A stretch of DNA of 64,000 nt from Xanthobacteraceae bacterium (GCA_019635585.1 JAHBZE010000002.1:620001-684000); one strand, 5' to 3'; counted from the first letter of the stretch, positions 9,274-19,275 are shown. Numbers and translations: made by a program. Notes: generated from the sequence alone by a model not told the origin.

Positions 9274-10316
9274 GCCCGCGCGAACCCCGGCATCGTCATC
9301 GCGCGTTTCACCGACTCCACGACGCGCGGCGGCAAGACTTCACGCATACAGTTGTGATGCTGAAGCGGGCAGACATATTGCATGCAGAACTGGCAATCCA
9401 GGAGCGGCTCATGCGTGATGATGTCCGCGGCCGGATTGATCGGCGCCCACTTCGCCGGATCGGTCGGGCCGAACATGCCTATCGCAGGCACGCCGAGTGC
9501 TGCCGAAACATGCAGCAATCCTGAATCGTTTGCGACCACCGCGCTCGCGAGCGAAAGCGCGATCACGCCGTCGGCGAGTTTTCCGCCGGTGAAGTCGCGC
9601 ACGCCCTGCCCCGCATGCGCGAGAATCTCTTTCGCAAACTCTTTTTCGTCCGGCCCCCCGATGATCCAGACCTCGACCCCGCTTTGCGCGAGTTGTTTCG
9701 CGGTCTCCGCGTAATAGGCGACCGGCCAGCGCTTCGCCTCGCCCACCGAACCCGGCGCGAGCGCAACCGCGCGTGTGCCCTTCGTAACATTCATCCGCCC
9801 GCGCCATTCGCCGGCTTGGGCTTCTGAGACTACAAGCTGCGGCAACGGCCACTCGCCCGGCAGTGACGCGTTCTTCGGCAACGCGAGCGCGCACGACTGG
9901 TCAATCATACGCTTATGCTGCTTCTCGTCCCAACGGATGTCGTTGATTAAGAGAAAACGTGCTTCGCCGAGCACGCCCGTGCGATCCGGGATCCCCGCGA
10001 GCCACGGCGCAAACGCCGCCTTCCACTTGCGCGGCATGATTAGAGCCGAGCCATAACCTTCCGCGCGCAGGAGTCTGGCGAGTGCGAAGTTTTCGGAGAA
10101 CGCCGCTTTCTTACGCGGAATATCGAAAGTAATCGCCTTGCGCACCCCCGGCATGAATGCAGTGAGCGGCGCGGTCAGTTTCGAGGCGAGCATGTCGACC
10201 GGGCGACCCGGAAAGCGCTCGTTCAGCACGCGCACCACCGAGTGGCAGCGGACGAAATCCCCGATCCACATATAAGGCACAATCAGGATCGGCCGCGTGT
10301 CGCTCTCTTTATTCAT
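9270..10316 (-). CDS. waaF: GT9 heptosyltransferase, probable WaaF (heptosyltransferase II)
   Basis: GT9 family protein of 348 residues. It shows PILIVPYMWIGDFVRCHSV (start, acceptor loop), ALAPGSVGEAKRWP (donor site), and the hallmark ANDSGLLHVSAALGVP followed by GMFGPTDP near residues 255-285. The extra C-terminal Cys-rich stretch (CQFCMQYVCPLQHHNCM) is present in many heptosyltransferase II proteins. It would add the second heptose to the LPS core. It sits tail-to-tail with waaC and is divergent from galE. It could instead act as heptosyltransferase III, but the motif set fits WaaF best. Confidence 0.86.
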   Translation of the reverse strand: MNKESDTRPILIVPYMWIGDFVRCHSVVRVLNERFPGRPVDMLASKLTAPLTAFMPGVRKAITFDIPRKKAAFSENFALARLLRAEGYGSALIMPRKWKAAFAPWLAGIPDRTGVLGEARFLLINDIRWDEKQHKRMIDQSCALALPKNASLPGEWPLPQLVVSEAQAGEWRGRMNVTKGTRAVALAPGSVGEAKRWPVAYYAETAKQLAQSGVEVWIIGGPDEKEFAKEILAHAGQGVRDFTGGKLADGVIALSLASAVVANDSGLLHVSAALGVPAIGMFGPTDPAKWAPINPAADIITHEPLLDCQFCMQYVCPLQHHNCMREVLPPRVVESVKRAMTMPGFARA

Positions 10317-10474
10317 GACACTTCTTTGAAAAAGTCCGGCCCGGCGCGCAAGCCTTATGGTGAATCTTTCTTAAACCCTTACCTGTTCGCGGAAAATCAA
10401 CCCTATCGCTTAGGGGGCCTTCAACCCGCCCCTGTTATCCGTCTGTCGCAGAAACGGGGCAAAGCGGACGGCGG

Positions 10475-11467
10475 ATGGCGATTCTGGTCACAGGCGGCGC
10501 CGGCTATATCGGCAGCCACATGGTACTCGCGCTTTGCGATGCGGGCGAGGACGTCGTCGTGCTCGACGATCTTTCGACCGGTGTGCGCGGCAACGTCGAT
10601 CCGCGCGCGCGCTTCGTGCAGGGCGACGTGTCCGATCCGCTGATCGTGATGCGCCTGATCGCCGAACATCGCATCCGCGCGGTCGTGCATTTCGCGGCCA
10701 AGATCGTAGTGCCGGATTCGGTGGCCGACCCGCTCGACTATTATCTCGCCAATACCGCGAAGACCCGCGCGCTGCTCGCTTCCGTGACCGCCGCGCACGT
10801 TCCGCATTTTGTGTTTTCCTCGACCGCCGCCGTTTACGGCAATGTCGGACAGGAGCCGGTCAGCGAGGAAACGCCCGCCGTGCCCGTCTCGCCTTACGGC
10901 GCATCGAAGCTGATGTCGGAGTGGATGCTCCGCGACAGTGCTGCCGCCTATGGCCTGAAATACGTCGCGCTGCGCTACTTCAATGTCGCGGGCGCCGATC
11001 CGAAAGGCCGCGCCGGACAATCGACGCCGCGCGCCACGCACCTCATCAAGGTCGCCTGCGAAACCGCGACCGGTAAGCGTAACGGCATGCAGATTTTCGG
11101 CGACGACTATCCGACCAGGGACGGGACCTGCATCCGCGACTACATACATGTAAGCGACCTCGTGGCCGCGCACATGGAGGCGCTGCGCTATCTGAAAAGC
11201 GGCGGCGGTAATGAGATCATGAACTGCGGCTACGGCGCGGGCTATTCGGTGCGCGAAGTGGTCGATACCGTGAAGCGCGTCTCCGGCGTCGATTTCCCGG
11301 TCACGATGGCGCCCGCGCGCGCCGGCGATCCGGCGGCGATCGTTGCGAGCGCCGAGAAAATCCGGCGTGTGCTCGGCTGGCAGCCGAAATACGACAATCT
11401 CGATACCATCGTCCGCCATGCGCTGGCCTGGGAGCGCAAGCTGCCCGCGAAATCCGCCGCGGCCTAA
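10475..11467 (+). CDS. galE: UDP-glucose 4-epimerase
   Basis: Extended short-chain dehydrogenase of 330 residues that interconverts UDP-glucose and UDP-galactose using bound NAD. The dinucleotide motif GGAGYIGS is at residues 7-14, the catalytic Ser-Tyr-Lys set at S116, Y141 and K145 (YGASK), and the GalE substrate segment RYFNVAGADP follows. It heads a rightward run galE-ugd-galU-ABC exporter-manC, so the locus makes UDP-Gal, UDP-GlcA and GDP-Man from glucose 1-phosphate and mannose 1-phosphate. The 158-base gap before it is shared with the divergent waaF gene and should hold both promoters; I see no clear operator there. Confidence 0.95.
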   Translation: MAILVTGGAGYIGSHMVLALCDAGEDVVVLDDLSTGVRGNVDPRARFVQGDVSDPLIVMRLIAEHRIRAVVHFAAKIVVPDSVADPLDYYLANTAKTRALLASVTAAHVPHFVFSSTAAVYGNVGQEPVSEETPAVPVSPYGASKLMSEWMLRDSAAAYGLKYVALRYFNVAGADPKGRAGQSTPRATHLIKVACETATGKRNGMQIFGDDYPTRDGTCIRDYIHVSDLVAAHMEALRYLKSGGGNEIMNCGYGAGYSVREVVDTVKRVSGVDFPVTMAPARAGDPAAIVASAEKIRRVLGWQPKYDNLDTIVRHALAWERKLPAKSAAA

Positions 11468-11542
11468 CCGAAATCCGGCGCGGCTTGCCGCAAGTGACGC
11501 CCCCGTGGCACAAGCCTCTCGCGATCCAACGGGAAGCCGTCC

Positions 11543-12853
11543 ATGCACATCACGATGATCGGCGCGGGTTACGTGGGCCTCGTTTCGGGTGCCTGCTTCG
11601 CCGATTTCGGACATAGCGTCTGCTGCGTCGATACCGACGCGGCGAAGGTCGCGGCCTTGCGCGACGGCAGGATTCCGATCTTCGAGCCCGGCCTCGACGA
11701 AATCGTTGCGCGTAACGTGAAGGCCGGACGCCTCACCTTCACCGCCGACATTGCGGAAGGATTGGCGCAGGCCGAAGTCGTCTTCATCGCGGTCGGCACG
11801 CCGTCGCGCCGCGGCGACGGCCACGCCGATATTTCCTATGTGCTCGCGGCGGCGAAAGAGATCGCGCGCAACGCCACCAAGCCGCTCGTCGTCGTCACGA
11901 AGTCGACCGTGCCGGTCGGCACCGGTGACGAAATCGAGAAAGTGATCGTAGACGTAAAACCGAAGGTGAAAATCTCGGTCGTCTCCAATCCGGAGTTTCT
12001 GCGCGAGGGTGCGGCGATCGAGGACTTCAAGCGTCCGGACCGCATCGTGATCGGCATTGAAGACGCGGACGCGCGCGAAGTGATGGCAGCGGTCTATCGT
12101 CCGCTCAATCTCAATCAGGCGCCGATCCTGTTCACCGGGCGGCGCACCGCGGAGCTGACGAAGTACGCGGCGAACGCATTTCTCGCGACCAAGATCACCT
12201 TCATCAATGAGATGGCCGACCTTGCCGAGAAAGTCGGCGCCAACGTGCAGGAGATCGCGCGCGGCATCGGCCTCGACAATCGCATCGGCGGAAAATTCCT
12301 GCATGCCGGCCCCGGTTACGGCGGCTCCTGCTTCCCGAAAGATACGCTCGCGCTGATCAAGACCGCGCGCGACTACGATGCGCCGTCGAAGATCGTCGAA
12401 ACGGTCGTTAGCGTGAACGATGCGCGCAAGCGCGCGATGGCGGAGCGCGTGATCGCGGCGGCCGGCGGCTCGCTACAAGGAAAAACCGTCGCTGTGCTCG
12501 GCCTCACCTTCAAGCCAAACACCGACGACATGCGCGACGCGCCCTCGCTCGAAATCGTTCCGGCGCTGCAGGCCGCCGGCGCGAAAATTCAGGCGCACGA
12601 TCCGGAAGGTATGGAAGCCGCCGCAAAACTATTGCCGGGCGTCACCTTCTGCGGCGGCCCCTATGAAGCGGCGAAGGACGCTTCCGCGCTGGTTCTGATT
12701 ACCGAATGGGACGTCTATCGCGCACTCGACCTCGACATGCTGAAAGCCGCGCTGCTCTCGCCGGCGATTGTCGATCTCAGGAATGTCTATGTACCCGCCG
12801 AGATGGCGGCCAAAGGCTTCCGCTACGTGAGCATCGGCCGCCCGCCGGTTTAA
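11543..12853 (+). CDS. ugd: UDP-glucose 6-dehydrogenase
   Basis: Enzyme of 436 residues that oxidises UDP-glucose twice with NAD to UDP-glucuronate, a precursor of acidic exopolysaccharide and of modified lipid A. The NAD motif GAGYVGLVSGACFADFG starts at residue 7. The catalytic nucleophile is Cys263 in HAGPGYGGSCFPKD, and GLTFKPNTDDMRDAPS marks the C-terminal UDP-binding domain. Length and motif order match bacterial Ugd/RkpK/TuaD. It begins 75 bases after galE and is probably in the same transcript. No missing residues were noticed. Confidence 0.96.
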   Translation: MHITMIGAGYVGLVSGACFADFGHSVCCVDTDAAKVAALRDGRIPIFEPGLDEIVARNVKAGRLTFTADIAEGLAQAEVVFIAVGTPSRRGDGHADISYVLAAAKEIARNATKPLVVVTKSTVPVGTGDEIEKVIVDVKPKVKISVVSNPEFLREGAAIEDFKRPDRIVIGIEDADAREVMAAVYRPLNLNQAPILFTGRRTAELTKYAANAFLATKITFINEMADLAEKVGANVQEIARGIGLDNRIGGKFLHAGPGYGGSCFPKDTLALIKTARDYDAPSKIVETVVSVNDARKRAMAERVIAAAGGSLQGKTVAVLGLTFKPNTDDMRDAPSLEIVPALQAAGAKIQAHDPEGMEAAAKLLPGVTFCGGPYEAAKDASALVLITEWDVYRALDLDMLKAALLSPAIVDLRNVYVPAEMAAKGFRYVSIGRPPV

Positions 12854-12939
12854 CGCTCCTCTGATCCCGATTTGCCATTCCCCCCGGGACGCGGCAAAAG
12901 GCTGGGCATCCCGCGAATTACAATGGTTTAGCCCCGAAA

Positions 12940-13818
12940 ATGCCGCGCATTCGCAAGGCCGTATTTCCCGTTGCAGGTCTTGGCACCCGTTTCCTGCCCG
13001 CCACCAAGGCGATGCCGAAGGAAATGCTGACCGTGGTCGACCGGCCCGTGATCCAGCATGTCGTCGATGAGGCGCGCGCGGCCGGAATCGAACACCTGAT
13101 TTTCGTAACCGGCCGGGGCAAAGGCGCGATCGAAGATCATTTCGACCGCCAGTACGAACTCGAAGCGACGCTGGAAGCGCGCGGCAAGAAGGCCGAACTC
13201 CAGATTCTAAAGGACGCGCAGCCGGGCGCCGGCGAAACCAGTTTCACGCGACAGCAGTCGCCGCTCGGCCTGGGCCACGCGGTCTGGTGCGCGCGCGATC
13301 TCGTCGGCAACGAGCCGTTCGCGGTCTTGTTGCCCGACGTGCTCGTGCTCGCGAAGAAAAGCTGCCTCTCGCAGATGATCGACGCCCACGCGCAGACCGG
13401 AGACAAGACCAACCTGATCGCGGTGGAAGAAGTTGCGCCCGACCAGACGCATCAATATGGCGTGGTCGGCATGGGCGCGAAGAAAGGTCCGGCGTTTGAA
13501 ATCACGCAGATGGTCGAGAAGCCCGCGAAGGGCACAGCACCCTCGAACAACATCGTCACCGGGCGCTACATCCTGCAGCCCGAGATTTTCGACGTACTCG
13601 AGAAGCAGGAGCGCGGCGCAGGCGGAGAAATCCAGCTCACCGACGCGATGATCGCGCTTTCGAAGACGCAGAAGTTCTACGGCTTCAACTTCGAAGGCAC
13701 GACCTACGACTGCGGCTCGAAGCTCGGTTTCCTGTCCGCCAATGTCGCGTTCGGGCTTGCGCGTGACGACATTGCCGACAGCCTCCGCGCCGAATTGAAA
13801 CGCATCACGGCGAACTGA
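12940..13818 (+). CDS. galU: UTP-glucose-1-phosphate uridylyltransferase
   Basis: Nucleotidyltransferase of 292 residues that makes UDP-glucose from UTP and glucose 1-phosphate, feeding the neighbouring galE and ugd. The N-terminal motif FPVAGLGTRFLPATKAMPKE (9-28) is diagnostic of GalU, and the later segments QYGVVGMG, FEITQMVEKP and GGEIQLTDAM match bacterial GalU. It is followed after two bases by the ABC exporter gene, whose GTG start probably depends on coupling to galU translation. Confidence 0.96.
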   Translation: MPRIRKAVFPVAGLGTRFLPATKAMPKEMLTVVDRPVIQHVVDEARAAGIEHLIFVTGRGKGAIEDHFDRQYELEATLEARGKKAELQILKDAQPGAGETSFTRQQSPLGLGHAVWCARDLVGNEPFAVLLPDVLVLAKKSCLSQMIDAHAQTGDKTNLIAVEEVAPDQTHQYGVVGMGAKKGPAFEITQMVEKPAKGTAPSNNIVTGRYILQPEIFDVLEKQERGAGGEIQLTDAMIALSKTQKFYGFNFEGTTYDCGSKLGFLSANVAFGLARDDIADSLRAELKRITAN

Positions 13819-13820
13819 CA

Positions 13821-15665
13821 GTGGCGAAGGAAAATAAAACCGGGACCATGCCGCCCGCGCAGCACGGCACCTTCTTCGAACGCCTGAAATCCCGGCTGTC
13901 GGGCATTCTCGGCGAGGATGCGCGTGCGATCATTCCGCGGCTGGTGAAGACCGACGGCCGCCGCCATGCCGCGAAGTATGCCTTTGCTTTCCTGATGATG
14001 TTCGTCGTCGCCGCGGCGACGGGCCTTACTGCCTATCTGATGAAGGACGTGATCAACAAGATCTTCGTCGACCGCAATCATGCCGCGGTTTGGCTGCTCG
14101 GCGGCGCGCTGATCTCCCTCTATCTCATCAAGGGCGTAGCCGGCTATGTGCAGGCGGTAACGCTCGCAAAAATCGGCAACCGCATTATTGCCGATTACCA
14201 GCGCCGGCTGTTCGACAATCTCCTGTTGCAGGGAGTTTCATTTTTCTCACGCCAGCATTCGACCGAGTTCCTGAACCGCATGAGCACGGGCGCCGCTGGC
14301 GCACGCGCGGTACTCGATCTTCTGATCACCAGCATCGGCCGCGACGCGCTCACGCTCGTCTTCCTTATCGCGGTAATGGTGGTTCAGGAACCGGTGATGG
14401 CTTTCATCTGCCTTGTCGTCATGCCGATCGTGGTCTTGGGCGTGCGCCGTCTGATACGTCGCGCGCGCCAGGTCGTAATGAAGAACTTTCTCGGCACCGG
14501 AAAAGTGATGCAAACCTTGCAGGAAACCGTGCAGGGCATTCGTGTGGTGAAGTCCTACAACATCGAGAAGCGCATGCGCGCGCGGATGGACGAGAACATC
14601 CGTGACCTCGAGGTCGGCCTGAATACGCGCGCGCGCGTCGCCTCGCGCACTGGCCCGCTAATGGAAACGCTCGGCGGCATGGCAGTCGGCCTGTTCGTGA
14701 TCTATGCCGGCTACAACGTGCTCAACGGCGAAAAGCTGCCCGGTGAATTCTTTTCTGCGATCACCGCGCTCCTGCTCGCCTACGAACCGGCGAAGCGTCT
14801 CGCCCGGCTGAACCTCGATCTGGCCGCGAATCTCACGACGGCACGCTATCTTTTCGATATTCTGGATTCCGCGCCCGCGGAAGACGAGCCTGTCGCCCTG
14901 CCCGCGCTCAAGATTTCGCGTGGCGAAATCGAACTTCGTAACGTCAGCTTCGAATACCGCGCGGGCGAGCGGGTGTTGCGCGACGTTTCCTTCACGGCGG
15001 AAGCCAATCGCACAACCGCGCTGGTCGGCACTTCCGGCGGCGGCAAGTCGACGATTATGAATCTGATCGAGCGCTTCTACGAACCCACCTCCGGCATGAT
15101 TATGATCGACGGCGAAAATATCGCCACCTGCTCGCGCCATTCGCTGCGCGAGCAGATCGCTTATGTCAGCCAGGATCTGTTTCTGTTCTCCGGTACGATC
15201 CGCGACAACATCCGGTTAGGCAAGCCCGGCGCGAGCGATGAAGAATTCGTCGCGGCGGCGACCGCCGCACACGCACACGACTTCATCATGGGCTTCGAGA
15301 AGGGCTACGACACCGAAGTCGGCGAACACGGCGCGCAGCTTTCCGGCGGGCAGCGCGCACGCATATCGATCGCGCGCGCGTTCCTGAAGAACGCACCGAT
15401 CCTGCTGCTCGACGAACCGACCGCGGCGCTCGACGCGGAATCGGAAAAGGAAGTGCAGCGCGCGCTCGACGAATTGCGCAAGTCGCGCACGACGCTCCTG
15501 ATCGCGCACCGGCTGCATACGGTCATGTCCGCCGACAAAATTTGCGTAGTCGATGACGGCACCGTCGTCGAAACCGGCACGCATCAGGAATTGCTCGCGC
15601 GCCGCGGCCGCTATCACGCTTTCTACCGGCTGCAATTCGACGACCGCAACGTGGCAAACGGCTGA
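13821..15665 (+). CDS. ABC exporter, MsbA-type fused permease/ATPase
   Basis: Half-size ABC exporter of 614 residues: six membrane helices (about residues 55-340) then a nucleotide-binding domain. Walker A is GTSGGGKS near residue 405, the signature is LSGGQRARISIARAFL near 506, and Walker B is ILLLDEPTAALD near 530, followed by an H-loop LLIAHRLHTV. The start is GTG 13821, two bases after the galU stop, with a 35-residue polar N-terminal tail. The setting among nucleotide-sugar genes suggests export of a lipid-linked glycan or of lipid A/LPS core across the inner membrane, but lone MsbA-like proteins can also be drug or glucan exporters. Confidence 0.87.
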   Translation: MAKENKTGTMPPAQHGTFFERLKSRLSGILGEDARAIIPRLVKTDGRRHAAKYAFAFLMMFVVAAATGLTAYLMKDVINKIFVDRNHAAVWLLGGALISLYLIKGVAGYVQAVTLAKIGNRIIADYQRRLFDNLLLQGVSFFSRQHSTEFLNRMSTGAAGARAVLDLLITSIGRDALTLVFLIAVMVVQEPVMAFICLVVMPIVVLGVRRLIRRARQVVMKNFLGTGKVMQTLQETVQGIRVVKSYNIEKRMRARMDENIRDLEVGLNTRARVASRTGPLMETLGGMAVGLFVIYAGYNVLNGEKLPGEFFSAITALLLAYEPAKRLARLNLDLAANLTTARYLFDILDSAPAEDEPVALPALKISRGEIELRNVSFEYRAGERVLRDVSFTAEANRTTALVGTSGGGKSTIMNLIERFYEPTSGMIMIDGENIATCSRHSLREQIAYVSQDLFLFSGTIRDNIRLGKPGASDEEFVAAATAAHAHDFIMGFEKGYDTEVGEHGAQLSGGQRARISIARAFLKNAPILLLDEPTAALDAESEKEVQRALDELRKSRTTLLIAHRLHTVMSADKICVVDDGTVVETGTHQELLARRGRYHAFYRLQFDDRNVANG

Positions 15666-15672
15666 CGCGAGC

Positions 15673-17100
15673 ATGGCCGATCTGATCCGACCCGTAATCC
15701 TGAGCGGCGGCGCCGGTACGCGGCTGTGGCCGGCCTCGCGCGACAGTCTGCCCAAGCAGTTCCTCAAACTTCTCGGCGAGCGCTCGACCTTGCAGGAGAC
15801 CCTGCTGCGCGTTTCCGATCGCAAGATATTCGGCAAGCCGGTCATCGTTGCGAACCACGCCTACCGTTTTATCGTCCGCGAGCAGTTGCAGGAAATCGGC
15901 ATCGACGCCGACATCATCCTCGAGCCCGCGCGGCGTGACTCCGGCCCCGCGATTGCCGCCGCGGCCCAATGGATCGCGAAAGAAAAGAGCGACGCGCTGG
16001 TGCTGGTGCTGGCTGCGGACCATGTCGTGACCAAGCCGAAGAAATTCGCCGCGATCTGCAAGAAAGCGCGTGCTGCGGCGACGCAAGGCAACATCGTAAC
16101 CTTCGGCATCACGCCCGATCATCCGGCAACCGGCTACGGCTATATCCGCCCCGGTAAGGCGATTGCAGGCGCGGGCCCCGCCCGCGCGCTCGATGCCTTC
16201 GTCGAAAAGCCCGACACAAAGACCGCCGCGAAGTATCTGAAGAAAAAGTATCTCTGGAATTCCGGAAACTTCATGTTCCGCGCCGACGTGCTGCTCGAAG
16301 AATATGCGCGGCACGACAAGGCGACGGTCGCGGCGACGAAGGAAGCCATCGACAAGGCCGATACCGATCTCGGCTTCCTGTTGCTCGAAGCCGAGGCCTT
16401 CAAGCGCGCGACCAAGAGGTCTATCGACTATGCGGTGATGGAAAAGACCAAACGCGCCGCAGTGATCCCCGCAGAGTACGGCTGGTCCGATTTCGGCGGC
16501 TGGGGTGCGGCCTGGACGCTCTCGAAGCGCGACAAGGCCGGAAACGCCGCGCGCGGACCCGTCACCATGATCGATGCGAAGAACAACTACGTTTCCTCCG
16601 ACGGCAAACTGACCACGCTGGTCGGCGCGGAAAACCTCGTGGTCGTCGTCACTGACGATGCAGTACTGGTCGCCGACCGTGCGCGCGCCGAAGACTTAAA
16701 GAAGCTCGTTGAAAAGCTGCGCGCCGAGAAACGCGAAGAAGCCGATACCCACGCCAAAGTGCATCGCCCCTGGGGCAACTATCAGTCGCTCGACCGGGGC
16801 GAGCGCTATCAGGTCAAGCGCATCGTGGTGAATCCGGGTGGACGGCTTTCGCTGCAGAAGCACGCACACCGCGCCGAGCATTGGGTCGTCGTGCGCGGCA
16901 CCGCACTCGTCACCATTGGCGACGAGAAAAAGACGTTGAAGGAAAACGAGTCGGTCTATGTGCCGCTTGGCGCCGTACATCGTCTCGAAAATCCGGGCAC
17001 TACGCCGGTCGAACTGATCGAGGTGCAGTCGGGCAATTATCTGGGCGAAGACGACATCGTCCGCCTCGAAGACGTTTATCGGCGCACGGCAAAGGACTAG
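15673..17100 (+). CDS. manC: Mannose-1-phosphate guanylyltransferase / mannose-6-phosphate isomerase
   Basis: Two-domain protein of 475 residues. The N-terminal nucleotidyltransferase carries LSGGAGTRLWPASRDS (9-24) and PKQFLKL, and makes GDP-mannose from GTP and mannose 1-phosphate; SIDYAVMEKT and YGWSDFGGW are typical later motifs. The C-terminal cupin (about 350-475) has HRPWGNYQSL and GGRLSLQKHAHRAEHWVV with metal-binding histidines, the type II isomerase domain. The ATG at 15673 lies seven bases after the ABC exporter stop; the open frame extends upstream but only as overlap with that gene. It supplies GDP-Man for the LPS-core mannosyltransferase candidate at 7235. Confidence 0.95.
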   Translation: MADLIRPVILSGGAGTRLWPASRDSLPKQFLKLLGERSTLQETLLRVSDRKIFGKPVIVANHAYRFIVREQLQEIGIDADIILEPARRDSGPAIAAAAQWIAKEKSDALVLVLAADHVVTKPKKFAAICKKARAAATQGNIVTFGITPDHPATGYGYIRPGKAIAGAGPARALDAFVEKPDTKTAAKYLKKKYLWNSGNFMFRADVLLEEYARHDKATVAATKEAIDKADTDLGFLLLEAEAFKRATKRSIDYAVMEKTKRAAVIPAEYGWSDFGGWGAAWTLSKRDKAGNAARGPVTMIDAKNNYVSSDGKLTTLVGAENLVVVVTDDAVLVADRARAEDLKKLVEKLRAEKREEADTHAKVHRPWGNYQSLDRGERYQVKRIVVNPGGRLSLQKHAHRAEHWVVVRGTALVTIGDEKKTLKENESVYVPLGAVHRLENPGTTPVELIEVQSGNYLGEDDIVRLEDVYRRTAKD

Positions 17101-17105
17101 GCGCG

Positions 17106-17705
17106 ATGCGCGACGAGATTTCCGACCGCCGGATCATCCGTGAGCTCGTCGAGAACTGGGCCGTGTGGCGCGACGCGCGGCTCTGGGATCGCTTCCGCAC
17201 GGTGTGGCATTCCGACGGGCGTATGATGGCGACCTGGTTTCAGGGCAGCTTCGAGGAATTCATCGCCATGAACGAGGCTGGCTGGGCGAAGGGCGTACGT
17301 ATCCTGCATTTCCTCGGCGGCAGCTCGATCGACGCGAACGGCGACCGCGCCATCGCGCAAACCAAGATGACGATCTCGCAGCGCGCGCCGGTCGAAGGCG
17401 TAATCTGCGACGTCGTCTGCACGGGCCGCTTCTACGACTTCTTCGAGCATCGCGAAGGCCGCTGGGGACTCGTGCTGCGCCAGCCGATCTATGAGAAGGA
17501 CCGCCTCGACCCGGTCGATCCCGCGGCAAAGCTCGAACTCGATAAGGAGCTGCTGGCGCGCTTTCCCGAAGGCTACCGCCATCTCGCCTATCTCCAGACC
17601 CGGATCGGCTATCAGGTGAAGCCCGATATGCCTGGCATCGAGGGAACGGAACTGGAGAAACTCTATGCGCGCGGCGCGGAATGGCTAGGCGGCAAGCCGC
17701 TGTAA
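17106..17705 (+). CDS. SnoaL/NTF2-like domain protein
   Basis: Soluble protein of 199 residues beginning MRDEISDRRIIRELVENWAVWRDARLWD, the helical start of SnoaL-like (NTF2 superfamily) cone folds. GRMMATWFQGSFEEFIAMN and ILHFLGGSSIDANGDRAIAQTKM are the following sheet elements, where the family carries its catalytic residues. Members include dehydratases, isomerases and non-catalytic ligand binders, so the reaction is unknown. It begins five bases after manC and may be expressed with it. Its C-terminal 60 residues (RIGYQVKPDMPG and beyond) extend past the usual domain. A role in polysaccharide metabolism would be a guess from position only. Confidence 0.72.
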   Translation: MRDEISDRRIIRELVENWAVWRDARLWDRFRTVWHSDGRMMATWFQGSFEEFIAMNEAGWAKGVRILHFLGGSSIDANGDRAIAQTKMTISQRAPVEGVICDVVCTGRFYDFFEHREGRWGLVLRQPIYEKDRLDPVDPAAKLELDKELLARFPEGYRHLAYLQTRIGYQVKPDMPGIEGTELEKLYARGAEWLGGKPL

Positions 17706-17801
17706 GCCCGCCGCTCGTAGGTATCCAAACTATTAAGAGCGGATTAACGATACGCCTCTAGTTTGGGCAGCCGCGACGCCAGCGATAGCAGCAGCCTGCC
17801 A

Positions 17802-19181
17802 ATGACGATCCCAGCCGCCTACCAGGTAGGCCTCGGACTCTTCCAGATCGACGAACCCACCCTCGCCTCGCGCAAGGAAGTCTGGGATTTGCTCGGGCCC
17901 AACCTGCCGGTAATCATCGACCGTCATTTCGAACTTCTGTTCAAACACGCGCCCTATTTCATCGAGATGATCCAGAAGCGCGGCGACGGCTACAAGGCGC
18001 GCACGATCAAGTATACCGAACGCCTGTTCTGTAATCCGATCGACGAGCAATGGGTCGCCGACACCCAGGAGCGCGCGCAGCTCGAAAAGGAAACCGGCCA
18101 CGACGTGCGCTCGCGGCCCGGCATGAACAGTTACATCCTTCAGGAATTCACGGCCCTCCTTGCGAAGCAGCGCATGATGCCGCGGGCCAAGGCGCTCCGG
18201 CTGATCGATACCGCGACCCGGATTCTCAATCTCGATGTCGCGACCTCGGTTTCGATCCACTACAATTTTCAGGTTCGCTCCTCGCGCGCCGACGGCGACC
18301 GCATCGGCACCGCGGTCGAAAAATTCAGCAATACCATTCAGACCGTTCGCCGTTCGGTATCGACCGCGGTCGATCTCCTGAGCGCGACATCGGACCAGCT
18401 TACCGGCTTTGCGAACTCCGCGTCCGATCAGGCCAACACCGCGGCGGAAGCCGCTTCCAGCACCGCGGCGAATGTCGGCACGATTGCCGCCGCGACCGAG
18501 GAATTAAATGCCTCGATCGCGAACATTCACGACCAGGCATCGAATAGCGCAAATCTCGCGCGCGAGGCCGTGAGCCACGCGGAGCAGACCAACGGAACGA
18601 TCCGCGCGCTCTCCGAAGCGGTCAGCAAGATCGGCTCGGTCGCGAGCCTGATTTCGGAGATCGCAAGCCAGACCAATCTGCTCGCGCTCAACGCGACGAT
18701 CGAAGCGGCGCGTGCCGGCGAAGCCGGGCGCGGTTTTGCCGTGGTCGCCAGCGAAGTGAAGTCGCTCGCAACCCAGACTTCCAAGGCGACCACCGAGATC
18801 GGGCAACAGATCGCGATGATCGAGGAAGCGACCCGGCGCTCGGTCGGCGAAATCGCAAGCACCGGCGAGACGATTTCGAACATCGCCCGCACTGCGGAGA
18901 TGATCGCAAGCGCGCTCAACGAGCAGGCCGCCGCCACCGGCAACATCGCCGAAAGCGCGGTCGCCGCCGCCAGCAATGCCAGCACCGTCGCGAACGCGAT
19001 GAAGACGGTCGAGGAAACCATCGCCAAGACCAAGGGCGCGGCCACGACCGTGCTTTCCTCTTCGCGCGACCTCACGGGCTCCACCGGCGAAGTCGCAAGC
19101 GCGATGGATCTCCTGTTCGACGCAGCCTCGAAGTATCAAGGCACGAAGAAGTTCAACGACCTTTCGGTCGCCAAAGGCTAG
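17802..19181 (+). CDS. Globin-coupled chemoreceptor (soluble methyl-accepting protein)
   Basis: Predicted heme-based oxygen sensor of 459 residues for chemotaxis. Residues 1-165 form a protoglobin-type sensor: [13 protein letters not shown] and then [14 protein letters not shown], where His100 sits at the place of the heme-proximal histidine of HemAT-type sensors. A helical linker follows, then a signalling domain whose hairpin tip [20 protein letters not shown] (about 283-302) continues [19 protein letters not shown], the CheA/CheW contact region. No transmembrane helix is present, so it acts in the cytoplasm. I start at ATG 17802; a TTG 39 bases upstream in frame is less likely. No che genes lie nearby. 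Confidence 0.86.
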   Translation: MTIPAAYQVGLGLFQIDEPTLASRKEVWDLLGPNLPVIIDRHFELLFKHAPYFIEMIQKRGDGYKARTIKYTERLFCNPIDEQWVADTQERAQLEKETGHDVRSRPGMNSYILQEFTALLAKQRMMPRAKALRLIDTATRILNLDVATSVSIHYNFQVRSSRADGDRIGTAVEKFSNTIQTVRRSVSTAVDLLSATSDQLTGFANSASDQANTAAEAASSTAANVGTIAAATEELNASIANIHDQASNSANLAREAVSHAEQTNGTIRALSEAVSKIGSVASLISEIASQTNLLALNATIEAARAGEAGRGFAVVASEVKSLATQTSKATTEIGQQIAMIEEATRRSVGEIASTGETISNIARTAEMIASALNEQAAATGNIAESAVAAASNASTVANAMKTVEETIAKTKGAATTVLSSSRDLTGSTGEVASAMDLLFDAASKYQGTKKFNDLSVAKG

Positions 19182-19250
19182 CGTTCTCTCGCGCTGCAAC
19201 CGGATAAAATCCGGAGGCGGTGGAAACCATCTCCAAAAGGACAAGACTAG

Positions 19251-19275
19251 GGAACCGGCTTCCTCGCGGAGCGTT
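19251..19275 (+). promoter_or_regulatory. EcfG (PhyR general stress response) promoter
   Basis: GGAAC at 19251-19255 and CGTT at 19272-19275 are separated by exactly 16 bases. This matches the alphaproteobacterial EcfG consensus GGAAC-N16/17-CGTT without mismatch. It lies 26 bases before the ATG of the membrane protein at 19302, in the right direction, with an AGGAG ribosome-binding site between them. I infer that this gene belongs to the PhyR-NepR-EcfG regulon. Confidence 0.8.

Noticed and set aside
10421-12304. A 627-residue minus-strand frame across galE and ugd
   Set aside because: Antisense shadow in high-GC DNA; the plus strand has complete GalE and Ugd motifs.
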